Of a stretch of DNA of 64,000 nucleotides, positions 42,677 through 51,242 are shown in pieces. Below the pieces are notes generated by a model, which did not search any database, was not told the DNA's origin, and was given only the letters and a program-made list of their open reading frames with translations. Position 1 is the first letter of the stretch; each line of letters opens with the position of its first letter. This stretch comes from Flavobacterium croceum DSM 17960 (GTDB lineage Bacteria; Bacteroidota; Bacteroidia; Flavobacteriales; Flavobacteriaceae): positions 22,830 to 86,829 of the forward strand of contig NZ_PQNY01000012.1 of assembly GCF_002917885.1 (NCBI RefSeq), given 5' to 3'. The position numbers and the translations under genes are program-made.

Positions 42677-42684
42677 ATTTTATT

Positions 42685-43494
42685 ATGGATACATTACAAG
42701 CTATAATTATTGCTATAATAGAAGGTCTTACAGAGTACTTACCTGTTTCTTCTACAGCACACATGATTTTTACCAGTTCATATTTTGGTATACAACATGA
42801 CGATTTTGTAAAACTTTTTCAAGTATCTATACAATTTGGAGCAATACTAGCTGTAGTGGTTTTATATTGGAAAAAGTTTTTGAATTTTAGCAAATTAAAT
42901 TTTTATTTTAAACTAGCCATAGCTGTTATACCTGCTCTAGTTCTCGGAAAATTATTTGATGACAAAATAGAACAAGTGCTCGAAAAACCTATACCTATAG
43001 CTATTGTACTTATTGTAGGAGGTGTGTTGTTGTTGTTTATAGATCGGTTTTTTACCAACCCTACAGTAATGAAAGATGAAGATATTTCGATAAAGAAATC
43101 TTTAACCATAGGTTTTTGGCAATGCCTAGCCATGATGCCAGGAACTAGCCGAAGTGCCGCTTCTATAATAGGCGGTATGCAACAAGGTTTAACGCGAAGT
43201 GTAGCTGCCGAATTCTCGTTTTTTTTGGCAGTACCCACTATGCTTGCTGTAACGTGTTATTCTGTTTTTCTAAAAACATACGAAACCACACAACTTAAAG
43301 GTTATCAATTGATTATGCAAAGCTCAGAAAACATAAAAATGTTTTTGTTAGGCAATATTATTGCGTTTATAGTAGCCATTATTGCTATTAAATTTTTCAT
43401 CGGAATAATAAAAAAATATGGCTTTAAACCTTGGGGTTATTACCGTATTGTAGCAGGTGTAATTTTGTTGGTTTATTTTTCAACACATTCGTAA
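42685..43494 (+). CDS. uppP: Undecaprenyl-diphosphatase UppP/BacA
   Basis: A 269-residue membrane enzyme that recycles undecaprenyl diphosphate for peptidoglycan synthesis and is linked to bacitracin tolerance. IEGLTEYLPVSSTAHM near residues 12-27 and MMPGTSRSAASIIGG near 151-165 hold the catalytic Glu, Ser and Arg residues; eight helices fit. Its TAA overlaps the truB ATG. Confidence 0.95.
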   Translation: MDTLQAIIIAIIEGLTEYLPVSSTAHMIFTSSYFGIQHDDFVKLFQVSIQFGAILAVVVLYWKKFLNFSKLNFYFKLAIAVIPALVLGKLFDDKIEQVLEKPIPIAIVLIVGGVLLLFIDRFFTNPTVMKDEDISIKKSLTIGFWQCLAMMPGTSRSAASIIGGMQQGLTRSVAAEFSFFLAVPTMLAVTCYSVFLKTYETTQLKGYQLIMQSSENIKMFLLGNIIAFIVAIIAIKFFIGIIKKYGFKPWGYYRIVAGVILLVYFSTHS

Positions 43495-44201
43495 TGAAAA
43501 CAAAAACCGCACAAAATTTTTTGGAAGGCGAAATACTTCTTATCGATAAACCTCTTACATGGAGTTCTTTTCAGGCGGTAAACAAATTGAAGTATGTGTT
43601 AAAAAAACAATTTGATTTGCCCAAAAAGTTTAAAATTGGTCATGCAGGAACATTAGATCCATTGGCTACAGGGCTTTTAATTATTTGCACAGGAAAATTC
43701 ACCAAAAAAATAAACGAAATTCAAGCGCAAACAAAAGAGTATACAGGAACTATTGTTTTGGGAGCTACCACACCGTCGTATGATTTGGAAACACCAATAG
43801 ATGCGACATTTTCCACAAATCATATTCACGACAGATTAATACAAGAAACCTTACCTCTGTTTATTGGAGAAATATGGCAAAAACCACCCGTTTTTTCAGC
43901 TATCAAAAAAGAAGGTAAACGTCTTTACGAACACGCACGAGCAGGTGAAGAAGTAAAGATAGAACCACGAAAAACAACAGTATATCAATTTGAAATCACT
44001 CGCTTTGCACTTCCTGAAATAGATTTTAGAATACAGTGTAGCAAAGGAACATACATACGTTCGTTGGCACACGATTTTGGTATTGCGCTACAATCGGGAG
44101 GGCATTTAAGCGCTTTAAGAAGAACTAAAATTGGAGATTATTTGGTAGAAAATGCCATAACACCAATCGATTTTGAAAAAATAATTACTGATGATAATTA
44201 G
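43494..44201 (+). CDS. truB: tRNA pseudouridine(55) synthase TruB
   Basis: A 235-residue enzyme making pseudouridine 55 in the T loop of tRNAs. LLIDKPLTWSSFQAVNKLK near 15-33, then GHAGTLDPLATGLL near 50-63 with the catalytic Asp, YTGTIVLGATTPSYDLETP near 81-99, and the second-domain motif CSKGTYIRSLAHDFG near 184-198. ATG 43494 sits in the uppP stop, the usual coupled arrangement; an upstream in-frame reading lies inside uppP. Confidence 0.95.
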   Translation: MKTKTAQNFLEGEILLIDKPLTWSSFQAVNKLKYVLKKQFDLPKKFKIGHAGTLDPLATGLLIICTGKFTKKINEIQAQTKEYTGTIVLGATTPSYDLETPIDATFSTNHIHDRLIQETLPLFIGEIWQKPPVFSAIKKEGKRLYEHARAGEEVKIEPRKTTVYQFEITRFALPEIDFRIQCSKGTYIRSLAHDFGIALQSGGHLSALRRTKIGDYLVENAITPIDFEKIITDDN

Positions 44202-44724
44202 AATTCTATTTATTTTTTGCATAATACAAAGTACATTTGGTCAAATGCAAGATTCAATTAAGAAAAAGCATACATTTTCTCAGTTTGAATTGTCTGTTCC
44301 TTTATCAATTAATCCTAATAGAGGTAAAACAGAGTACGATGGACAAAAGCAAAACTTTTTTATTCCAGATGGCATTAGTACAAAAATGGGATATGGAATT
44401 CATTTTAATAAATGGTTGCTTTTAAGTGCTCATACAGGTTTAGATTGGAAAATTAAACCAAAACTTGTTTCAGTTCCATTATATGGTCAGCTAAGTTTAG
44501 CTCCTCTAATTGGAGAAGAAGTAAGGTTGCTGCTTCAAGCAGGTTATGGACAAAGTTTTGCATTAGGTAGAGGAAAATTATCTGGGAATTATTATAAATT
44601 TAGATTAGGAATTGGCTCTGAAGAGTTGTCAATATTTATAGATGCTAGTTTGTACGGATTTTATGTACATCAAGTTCCTATGGGTAGTTTTAGTATAGGA
44701 GTAACCGTTTTAAATTTTGATTAA
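44191..44724 (+). CDS. Small outer-membrane-type beta-barrel protein
   Basis: A 177-residue exported protein (signal MIIRILFIFCIIQSTFGQ). The mature chain shows alternating strands with aromatic residues (GYGIHFNKWLLLSAHTGLDWKI, VRLLLQAGYGQSFALGRG, YYKFRLGIG) and resembles small eight-stranded barrels such as OmpW/OmpA-like proteins; no named family is recognised. Overlaps the truB end by 11 bases and precedes a cysteine hydrolase gene by three, so it is probably in the same transcript. Confidence 0.65.
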   Translation: MIIRILFIFCIIQSTFGQMQDSIKKKHTFSQFELSVPLSINPNRGKTEYDGQKQNFFIPDGISTKMGYGIHFNKWLLLSAHTGLDWKIKPKLVSVPLYGQLSLAPLIGEEVRLLLQAGYGQSFALGRGKLSGNYYKFRLGIGSEELSIFIDASLYGFYVHQVPMGSFSIGVTVLNFD

Positions 44725-44727
44725 TAA

Positions 44728-45351
44728 ATGCGAAAACGATTTTTCATAATTTTTTTCATAATCTTTTTAAGTTCAAAAGCTCAAGAAAAAATTGTACTGC
44801 AAAATGGAGATTTTATTTTTCAATCTATGAATTGTGGGCCGTTGTGTGATGCTATAAATGAAGTTACAGACGGCTATAAGGGTCATGATTTTAGCCACAT
44901 GGGTATGGTTTATATAAAAAATGATGCTGTTTATATCATAGAGGCCTCTGGACAAGAAGTAAAAGTAACTCCTTGGGAAACGTTTAAAACATATACCAAT
45001 CAGAAAATGTATGTTGGAAGACTGAAAAAAAAGTATCAAAAATACATACCAAGCGCTATAGATTTTTCTTTAAAGCAAGTAGGAGTTCCTTATGATGATG
45101 CTTATATCTACAACAATCAAAAATACTATTGTTCAGAGTTATTTTACGATGCTTTTTTGTTTGCTTACCACAAGCCCTTTTTTAAGTTAGAACCCATGAC
45201 GTTTATATCTCCAAAAACCAAAGCATTTTTCCCCGTTTGGGTCGATTATTACAAACAGCAAAATATAGAAATTCCTCAAGGACAACTTGGTTGCAATCCT
45301 GGAGGAATTTCAAAATCTAAAAAACTAAAAATCATAGGAACATTAGACTAA
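44728..45351 (+). CDS. YiiX/NlpC-P60-like cysteine hydrolase
   Basis: A 207-residue exported protein (signal ending SSKAQ). It has the circularly permuted papain-like pattern: LQNGDFIFQSMNCGPLCDAI near 23-42, the histidine motif GHDFSHMGMVY near 52-62, and the later Cys in YYCSELFYDAF near 131-141. Family members are amidases or acyl-transferring hydrolases, some acting on peptidoglycan or lipids. Substrate unknown. Its 3' end overlaps a convergent gene by nine bases. Confidence 0.8.
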   Translation: MRKRFFIIFFIIFLSSKAQEKIVLQNGDFIFQSMNCGPLCDAINEVTDGYKGHDFSHMGMVYIKNDAVYIIEASGQEVKVTPWETFKTYTNQKMYVGRLKKKYQKYIPSAIDFSLKQVGVPYDDAYIYNNQKYYCSELFYDAFLFAYHKPFFKLEPMTFISPKTKAFFPVWVDYYKQQNIEIPQGQLGCNPGGISKSKKLKIIGTLD

Positions 45352-45948
45352 TTCTTTTTCAAAAACAGTCATAATTTCGTTTTGAATACTCACACCTTTA
45401 TCTTGTAAATACCACTTTTGCAATTCAACTTTTGCTGTTTCATCTACCACGCCGTGAGTAGCTTTATAATCAAGTATAAGTTGTTTAGCTCCATTTGGTC
45501 TTGGTCCAAAATCGCCTAGCACATCTAGCGTTTCAGAATCAATAATAATAAGTTTGGGTATAGATTTGGTTCCGTTGGTTAAAAACAAATTCATCAAAGC
45601 ATCGTTCTCATCGCGCAACACAATTTTTAAATCTATATTGTTTGAAGCAAGTGCCATTTTATTTATCACAGGAAGAATTTGAGCAGCATCACCACACCAA
45701 GTTTCAGCAATAACAAGCCATGTGTATGGTTTGTTTAAATGATTTATTTTTTCTAATACATCAGTAGTAATAACCATTGTTTTATCCAAACGGTGCATAC
45801 GAGCTTCGTTTAAAGTGCCATAATGATGTAACTCTTCAGATTGCGTTACTCCCGATACCTTGCCTTCGCTAAGTAATTTTTGCATAAGGTTCCTATAAGC
45901 CTCATAAGAGATTCCTTTTTCTATAGCCAATTTTATAATATCTTTCAT
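45343..45948 (-). CDS. Thioredoxin-like protein with WCGDA site
   Basis: A 201-residue cytoplasmic protein with a helical N-terminal third and a thioredoxin fold: YTWLVIAETWCGDAAQILPVINKMA near 76-100 has a single Cys (WCGDA in place of WCxxC), and TKSIPKLIIIDSETLDVLGDFGPRP near 129-153 supplies the cis-Pro loop. This matches a family of thioredoxin-like proteins often called bacillithiol-system or BrxA/B-like, but exact identity is unclear. A Crp/Fnr-like palindrome lies 47 bases upstream. Confidence 0.78.
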   Translation of the reverse strand: MKDIIKLAIEKGISYEAYRNLMQKLLSEGKVSGVTQSEELHHYGTLNEARMHRLDKTMVITTDVLEKINHLNKPYTWLVIAETWCGDAAQILPVINKMALASNNIDLKIVLRDENDALMNLFLTNGTKSIPKLIIIDSETLDVLGDFGPRPNGAKQLILDYKATHGVVDETAKVELQKWYLQDKGVSIQNEIMTVFEKELV

Positions 45949-45994
45949 AATGAAAATCTTTTACACAAAGGTACATATACTATATTGTATGAAT

Positions 45995-46010
45995 TGTAAG
46001 AAATGTTACA
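45995..46010. promoter_or_regulatory. Candidate Crp/Fnr-type operator
   Basis: TGTAAG-AAAT-GTTACA, one base from TGTAAC-N4-GTTACA, in the divergent region between the thioredoxin-like gene and pyrH. Confidence 0.4.
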
Positions 46011-46048
46011 GAACTGTTTTTTACAAGCTTCAAGTTCTAGGATTTGAT

Positions 46049-46056
46049 TATATTTG
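46049..46056 (+). promoter_or_regulatory. -7 promoter element of pyrH
   Basis: TATATTTG, 44 bases before the pyrH ATG; no clear TTG at the expected upstream distance. Confidence 0.4.
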
Positions 46057-46100
46057 CATAATCAATACATAAACAACGCAACTTTCGATATTTTTTACCA

Positions 46101-46808
46101 ATGAAGTACAAAAGAATACTCTTAAAACTTAGTGGAGAAGCCTTAATGGGCGATAGACAATACGGTATAGATCCAAAACGTTTGGCAGAATATGCCGACG
46201 AGATAAAACAAATACACGACAAAGGTGTTCAAATTGCCATTGTTATTGGTGGCGGAAACATTTTTAGAGGGGTAGCAGGTGCCAGCAATGGAATGGATAG
46301 AGTACAAGGCGATTATATGGGAATGCTTGCCACAGTAATAAATGGTATGGCACTACAAGGAGCCTTAGAAGACAAAGGAATGCTCACTAGACTACAAACT
46401 GCATTAAAAATTGAAGCGATAGCAGAGCCTTATATAAAAAGACGTGCAGTACGCCATTTGGAAAAAGGTAGAATAGTAATATTTGGTGCAGGCACAGGAA
46501 ATCCATATTTTACTACAGATACCGCAGCAGTTCTTAGAGGTGTAGAAATTGATGCCGATGTTATACTAAAAGGCACACGTGTAGATGGTGTTTACACTGC
46601 AGATCCAGAAAAAGACAAATCGGCAGTAAAATTTGATTACATATCTTTTGAAGATGTTTTGAAAAAAGGACTCAATGTTATGGATACTACTGCGTTTACC
46701 CTTAGTCAAGAAAATAAATTGCCTATCGTTGTTTTTGACATGAACAAAGAAGGTAATTTGCTTAAAATTTGTGAAGGAGAAAATGTAGGAACCGTTGTAA
46801 ATATTTAA
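46101..46808 (+). CDS. pyrH: UMP kinase
   Basis: A 235-residue amino-acid-kinase-fold enzyme that phosphorylates UMP to [23 protein letters not shown] near residues 4-23, [14 protein letters not shown] near 48-61 and [17 protein letters not shown] near 132-148 are the substrate and ATP-binding motifs. It is 39 bases before frr, the common pyrH-frr order. Confidence 0.96.
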   Translation: MKYKRILLKLSGEALMGDRQYGIDPKRLAEYADEIKQIHDKGVQIAIVIGGGNIFRGVAGASNGMDRVQGDYMGMLATVINGMALQGALEDKGMLTRLQTALKIEAIAEPYIKRRAVRHLEKGRIVIFGAGTGNPYFTTDTAAVLRGVEIDADVILKGTRVDGVYTADPEKDKSAVKFDYISFEDVLKKGLNVMDTTAFTLSQENKLPIVVFDMNKEGNLLKICEGENVGTVVNI

Positions 46809-46847
46809 TTTTTAAAATAATTTTGTAAAAGATAAAAATTATAAAAA

Positions 46848-47411
46848 ATGACAGAAGAAATTAAATTTATCATAGATACTTGCAAAGAAGATATGAATGC
46901 TTCTGTAGCACACTTGGAGAAAGAATTTTTAAATATTCGTGCAGGAAAAGCATCTCCTCAAATGCTCGGAGGGGTTTTTGTAGATTACTATGGCTCACAA
47001 ACGCCGCTTTCTCAAGTAGCTAATATAAGTGTACCCGATGCTAGAACTATAACCGTTACACCTTGGGAAAAAAGTATGTTACATCCAATAGAAAAAGCAA
47101 TTATGATTGCCAATATTGGATTTAATCCTATGAATAATGGAGATAACATTATTATTTCTGTGCCGCCACTTACCGAAGAGCGCAGAAAAGAACTTGTAAA
47201 GCAAGCAAAATCAGAAGCAGAAGATGCCAAAATTGGTATTCGTAATCATAGAAAAGATGCGAATTCAGAGATTAAAAAGTTAGAAAAAGAAGGCACATCT
47301 GAAGATATATGTAAAGATGCTGAAGAACAAGTACAAAAATTAACCGATTTGTATATCAAAAAAATAGATGAGCATCTTGTAGTAAAAGAAGCCGAAATTA
47401 TGAAGGTATAG
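46848..47411 (+). CDS. frr: Ribosome recycling factor
   Basis: A 187-residue protein that dissociates post-termination ribosomes with EF-G. LEKEFLNIRAGKASPQML near residues 23-40, SVPDARTITVTPWEK near 61-75, and VPPLTEERRKELVKQAK near 105-121 are the family core; the domain ends with a long Lys/Glu helix. Followed by a strong terminator. Confidence 0.96.
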   Translation: MTEEIKFIIDTCKEDMNASVAHLEKEFLNIRAGKASPQMLGGVFVDYYGSQTPLSQVANISVPDARTITVTPWEKSMLHPIEKAIMIANIGFNPMNNGDNIIISVPPLTEERRKELVKQAKSEAEDAKIGIRNHRKDANSEIKKLEKEGTSEDICKDAEEQVQKLTDLYIKKIDEHLVVKEAEIMKV

Positions 47412-47434
47412 TTTTTCTATCCTATCATTATTTT

Positions 47435-47471
47435 AAAAAACCATTCTTTTTTACAGAAGAATGGTTTTTTT
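47435..47471 (+). terminator. Terminator after frr
   Basis: AAAAAACCATTCTT (47435-47448) pairs with 47457-47470, eight-base loop, T run. Confidence 0.9.
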
Positions 47472-47514
47472 GTAACTTTTTTAAAAAATCACGTATAATA
47501 AAATAAAACCAAAT

Positions 47515-47610
47515 AAAGTGGGTTGTGTTTAGAGTTACCAGGCCTATTTCAAACGCCAATTTTGGGTGTTCTGATAGTGAGTATGACAAAACGGCAACCT
47601 ATCAGTTTTG
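47515..47610 (+). other. Structured-looking intergenic segment, possible ncRNA or 5' UTR
   Basis: Within the 237-base region before the metallopeptidase gene, this stretch is richer in G and C than its flanks and has two possible stems: AACGCCAA against TTGGGTGTT (47552-47570), and CTGATAG (47571-47577) against CTATCAG (47599-47605), followed by TTTT. No ORF and no known RNA family recognised. Confidence 0.35.
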
Positions 47611-47648
47611 GAATAAAAATTGATTCATTATAAATAAAAATTATAGAT

Positions 47649-48350
47649 ATGTTTAATATGGGATACATGTTGCTTATTGGTGCTATTGCATTGGTAAGTT
47701 GGTTAGTAAGTTCACGATTAAAGAGTAAATTTGAACACTACTCGCAAATAGGATTAAGAAACGGCATGAGTGGTGCTGAAATTGCCGAAAAAATGTTAGC
47801 CGATCATGGTATTAGAGATGTACGTGTAATATCTACACCAGGTCAGCTTACAGACCATTACAACCCAGCAGATAAAACTGTAAATTTATCGGAAGCTGTT
47901 TACAATCAGCGTAACGCTGCGGCTGCAGCTGTTGCAGCTCATGAGTGTGGTCATGCGGTACAACACGCACAGGCTTACAGTTGGCTTACTATGCGCTCTC
48001 AAATGGTTCCGGTTGTGAATATTTCTTCTAGTTTATCGCAATGGCTTATTATTGGGGGGCTTATTTTGGGTGTTTCAAAAGGTCTTTCTGTTGGATATTA
48101 TATTTCCATAGCAGGTTTAGTACTTATGGCTATTGCTACAGCATTTAGTTTTATTACATTACCTGTAGAATACGATGCAAGCAATAGAGCTTTGGCTTGG
48201 TTAAAAAATAAAAATATGTTAAGTCCAGAAGAATATTCTGGTGCAGAAGATGCTTTGAAATGGGCAGCACGCACGTATGTAGTGGCTGCACTTGGAGCAC
48301 TCGCATCTTTACTATATTGGGCATTCCAAGTTTTTGGAAGAAGAGATTAA
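47649..48350 (+). CDS. Zinc metallopeptidase of the YugP type
   Basis: A 233-residue membrane protein: an N-terminal helix, a soluble domain with the zinc motif AAHECGHAVQHAQAY near 97-111 (HExxH), then two helices (about 128-146 and 151-170) and a C-terminal helix. LTDHYNPADKTVNLSEAVY near 68-86 precedes the active site, as in the YugP / DUF2268-like family. Substrate unknown; likely a membrane-associated protease facing the cytosol. Confidence 0.88.
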   Translation: MFNMGYMLLIGAIALVSWLVSSRLKSKFEHYSQIGLRNGMSGAEIAEKMLADHGIRDVRVISTPGQLTDHYNPADKTVNLSEAVYNQRNAAAAAVAAHECGHAVQHAQAYSWLTMRSQMVPVVNISSSLSQWLIIGGLILGVSKGLSVGYYISIAGLVLMAIATAFSFITLPVEYDASNRALAWLKNKNMLSPEEYSGAEDALKWAARTYVVAALGALASLLYWAFQVFGRRD

Positions 48351-48367
48351 GTTTAGAAAAACAAAAT

Positions 48368-48395
48368 AAAAAAGAACTCTTAGAGTTCTTTTTTA
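48368..48395. terminator. Bidirectional terminator
   Basis: AAGAACTCT and AGAGTTCTT nearly abut (palindrome centred at 48381) with A and T runs on either side; it separates the convergent metallopeptidase and DUF-like membrane genes. Confidence 0.8.
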
Positions 48396-48668
48396 TTTTG
48401 CATAATTGCTAAGAATTCCAATTATAGAAAACCAAGCAATCACATGAATGAATAAACACTTGGTGTAATTTTTTTCAGAATTAAAATGCTTTACCACATG
48501 GTATACCGCAAACCCAAAACTTATAGGCACCAGTAAAAACAAAAAGAGCACTCCTATATTTGGTGTTTTAGTATTACCAGGAAATGCAATATAGCATATA
48601 CCACATAGTAATAAGTAAATAACATAAAACCCAGCAGTAATATATTCTTTAGAAAAATTTTTAAGCAT
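48393..48668 (-). CDS. 91-residue three-span membrane protein
   Basis: Three hydrophobic helices (about 12-29, 37-56 and 71-87) with short polar turns (PGNTKTPNIG and KHFNSEKNYTK). No family recognised. It starts right after the Lrp-type regulator stop; I choose ATG 48668 over the GTG one codon before. The tight spacing suggests it is co-transcribed with the regulator. Confidence 0.65.
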   Translation of the reverse strand: MLKNFSKEYITAGFYVIYLLLCGICYIAFPGNTKTPNIGVLFLFLLVPISFGFAVYHVVKHFNSEKNYTKCLFIHVIAWFSIIGILSNYAK

Positions 48669-48670
48669 CA

Positions 48671-49141
48671 CTATAGTTGTATTTGTCGTTCTATTTGTTG
48701 TTCCAAAGAAATAAAAGTTTCGGTTCTAGACACACCTTCAATAGGTTGTATTTTTTTATTAAGTAATTGCATTAAGTGTTCGTTGTCTTTGCAAATAATT
48801 TTAATTAAAATACTCCAATTTCCAGTAGTATAATGACATTCTAAAACCTCAGGAATTTTTTTTAATTCTCTCACGGCATCAGAGTTGCTAGAAGCTTTGT
48901 CTAAATAAACACCAATAAAAGCCATAGTTTTATAGCCCAAAACCTTATGGTTTATTACAAATTTAGATCCAGAAATCACTTTGGCATCTTCTAGCTTTTT
49001 TAATCTTTGGTGTATTGCAGCGCCCGATATACCAATTTTATTCGCAATTTGTAAAATAGGTTTTCGAGCATCTTCCATTAGATACCTTAAAATTTCTTTA
49101 TCAATGCCATCTATTTCTATTTGAAACAAGTTTAGTTTCAT
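48671..49141 (-). CDS. Lrp/AsnC family transcriptional regulator
   Basis: A 156-residue regulator: an N-terminal winged helix (IDGIDKEILRYLMEDARKPILQIANKIGISGAAIHQRLKKLEDAKVI, about 10-56) and a C-terminal ligand-binding RAM domain (IGVYLDKASS near 76, VLECHYTTGNWSILIKIICKD near 98-118). Such proteins sense amino acids. Divergent from the flavin reductase gene across 95 bases, which may be a target along with the membrane gene downstream. Confidence 0.93.
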   Translation of the reverse strand: MKLNLFQIEIDGIDKEILRYLMEDARKPILQIANKIGISGAAIHQRLKKLEDAKVISGSKFVINHKVLGYKTMAFIGVYLDKASSNSDAVRELKKIPEVLECHYTTGNWSILIKIICKDNEHLMQLLNKKIQPIEGVSRTETFISLEQQIERQIQL

Positions 49142-49236
49142 AATTTGTTTGTTTGTAACACAAAATTACATTTTTAATTATAAATCTAAACATAATTTAG
49201 TTATTTCTAAAATGCTTACATTTGCTATAAAAAACA

Positions 49237-50115
49237 ATGTTTACCATTAATCCTAAAGAATTATCACCTGTAAAATTACAAGGTTATTTGCAAAGTGCTA
49301 TTGCTCCAAGGCCTATAGCTTTTGCAAGTACAGTAGACGAAAACGGAAACCCAAATCTTTCTCCTTTTAGTTTTTTTAATATATTTAGTTCCAACCCACC
49401 CATACTTGTTTTTTCGCCAGCTAGAAGAGTACGAGATAATACTATAAAACACACACTCATTAATTGCCAGAAAACAAAAGAAGTAGTTATTAATGTAGTA
49501 GATTACAATATGGTTCAACAAATGTCGTTGTCTAGTACAGAATATCCAGAAGGGATAAATGAGTTTGTTAAATCGGGTTTCACACAATTACCATCGCATA
49601 AAGTAAAACCATATAGAGTTGCAGAAAGTCCTGTGCAATTAGAATGTAAAGTAAGCGACATTATTGCTCTTGGTACAGAAGGTGGGGCAGGAAATATGAT
49701 AATTTGTGAAGTAGTACAAATTCATATTAAAGAAGAAGTTTTGGATGAAAATGGTGCTATAAGCCCTGAAAAAATAGATTTGGTATCTAGATTGGGAGGC
49801 AATTGGTATTCCAGAGCTAAAAACGGACTTTTTGAGGTAGAAAAACCATTAGCGACATTAGGAATAGGTGTAGATGCTATTCCAGATTTTGTAAAGCAAA
49901 GCATCGTTTTTTCTGGGAACGATTTAGGAAAACTAGGAAACGTAGAATCATTGCCAACAGAAGAAGAAATTGCTATATTTGTACAAAATAATATTCAAGT
50001 AAAAGCTGTGTTAAGCTCTACAGATGAGCAAAAAGTACATCAAAAAGCAAAAGAATATTTAGACAATAATGATGTGCTTTCGGCATGGAAAGTATTATTA
50101 GCAGAAAGAATTTAA
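49237..50115 (+). CDS. Flavin reductase-like FMN-binding protein
   Basis: A 292-residue protein whose first 200 residues are a split-barrel flavin reductase domain: SAIAPRPIAFASTVDENGNPNLSPFSFFNIFSSNPPILVFSP near 21-62, TEYPEGINEFVKSGFT near 101-116. The C-terminal third carries an extra region that I cannot assign. It should bind FMN and may act on small substrates or as a storage protein. A TACATTTG box at 49217-49224 lies 12 bases before the ATG. Confidence 0.86.
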   Translation: MFTINPKELSPVKLQGYLQSAIAPRPIAFASTVDENGNPNLSPFSFFNIFSSNPPILVFSPARRVRDNTIKHTLINCQKTKEVVINVVDYNMVQQMSLSSTEYPEGINEFVKSGFTQLPSHKVKPYRVAESPVQLECKVSDIIALGTEGGAGNMIICEVVQIHIKEEVLDENGAISPEKIDLVSRLGGNWYSRAKNGLFEVEKPLATLGIGVDAIPDFVKQSIVFSGNDLGKLGNVESLPTEEEIAIFVQNNIQVKAVLSSTDEQKVHQKAKEYLDNNDVLSAWKVLLAERI

Positions 50116-50134
50116 ATTAAGAATTAAGAAAGAT

Positions 50135-50518
50135 ATGGAAATTTTAGGAAAAATAAGAGTAATAAATCCAGTACAGCAGGTAAGTGCTACATTTAAGAAA
50201 AGAGAATTGGTTGTTACTACAGATGAACAATATCCACAACATATATTAGTAGAATTTACTCAAGATAAAACCGATTTGTTAAATAATTTTGCTTTAGGAG
50301 AGCCCGTAAAGATTTCCATAAATATTCGTGGTAGAGAATGGGTAAATCCACAAGGAGAAACAAAATATTTTAATTCTATTCAAGGTTGGAGAATCGAAAA
50401 AATGCAAGCAGAGGTTCCAGCCTCAGCACCAACTTCATTGCCTCCAATGCCTGCAGCCGATGCTTTTGCACCTGCAACACAGTTTAATGAAGAAGAACAC
50501 GACGATTTACCATTTTAA
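50135..50518 (+). CDS. DUF3127 protein (OB-fold-like)
   Basis: A 127-residue protein. The first 95 residues (EILGKIRVINPVQQVSATFKKRELVVTTDEQYPQHILVEF, then GEPVKISINIRGREW) match DUF3127, predicted to fold like a single-strand DNA-binding OB domain. The tail is Pro/Ala rich and ends in an acidic EEEHDDLPF, strikingly like the SSB C-terminal tip that binds partner proteins. This supports a nucleic-acid role, though none is proven. It is 19 bases after the flavin reductase gene. Confidence 0.85.
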   Translation: MEILGKIRVINPVQQVSATFKKRELVVTTDEQYPQHILVEFTQDKTDLLNNFALGEPVKISINIRGREWVNPQGETKYFNSIQGWRIEKMQAEVPASAPTSLPPMPAADAFAPATQFNEEEHDDLPF

Positions 50519-50534
50519 TCAATAAAAAATAGTT

Positions 50535-50573
50535 AAACCAAACACAATATGCTTTATTCTGTTTGGTTTTTAT
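50535..50573 (+). terminator. Terminator after the DUF3127 gene
   Basis: AAACCAAACA (50535-50544) pairs with 50560-50569 around a 15-base loop, followed by T run. Confidence 0.75.
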
Positions 50574-50594
50574 TTTAGTATACCGCATTTTGTC

Positions 50595-51236
50595 ATGTAC
50601 CTCATTACTTCTGTACTACATTTTCCTCCGGTAGACCAAGCCACAGAAGAGGGCTTGTTGGCAATAGGTGGCGATTTGTCGCACGAAAGACTGTTGCTAG
50701 CATACAACAATGGTATCTTTCCGTGGTCAGACCCACACGAACCCATATTGTGGTGGGCACCCGCAGAGCGTATGGTTGTAGATCCTCACAATTATAAAGT
50801 GCCAAAAAGTTTACGAAATATTATTAATAGAAACCTATTTGAGGTTACTATTAATAAAGATTTTGGCGCCGTAATTGTTAATTGCCAAAAAATTGCTAGA
50901 AAAGATCAAGAGGGAACTTGGATTTCTACAGATGTTGTAAATGCGTACAATAAGCTTCATAAACTTGGAAAAGCTATGTCTTTTGAGGTTTGGCAAGAAG
51001 GCAAACTCGTTGGCGGGTTGTACGGAGTAGATTTAGGTCATGTGTTTTGTGGCGAAAGCATGTTTTCCAAAGTGCCTAATGCGAGTAAAGTTGCTTTTGT
51101 TAAACTTATAGAATATTTAAAACAAAATAATTATAAGTTACTTGATTGTCAAGTACACAATGATCATTTGGAACGATTGGGTGCGTTTGAAATATCTCGT
51201 GATATTTTTATGAGAATACTTAAAGATAAATCATAA
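50595..51236 (+). CDS. aat: Leucyl/phenylalanyl-tRNA-protein transferase
   Basis: A 213-residue enzyme that adds Leu or Phe to N-terminal Arg/Lys of proteins to mark them for ClpS/ClpAP. The motif GLLAIGGDLSHERLLLAYNNGIFPW near 20-44, LWWAPAERMVV near residues 54-64, and the later VGGLYGVDLGHVFCGESMFS near 136-155 are the family core. Convergent with the tag gene. Confidence 0.95.
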   Translation: MYLITSVLHFPPVDQATEEGLLAIGGDLSHERLLLAYNNGIFPWSDPHEPILWWAPAERMVVDPHNYKVPKSLRNIINRNLFEVTINKDFGAVIVNCQKIARKDQEGTWISTDVVNAYNKLHKLGKAMSFEVWQEGKLVGGLYGVDLGHVFCGESMFSKVPNASKVAFVKLIEYLKQNNYKLLDCQVHNDHLERLGAFEISRDIFMRILKDKS

Positions 51237-51242
51237 AACGTA

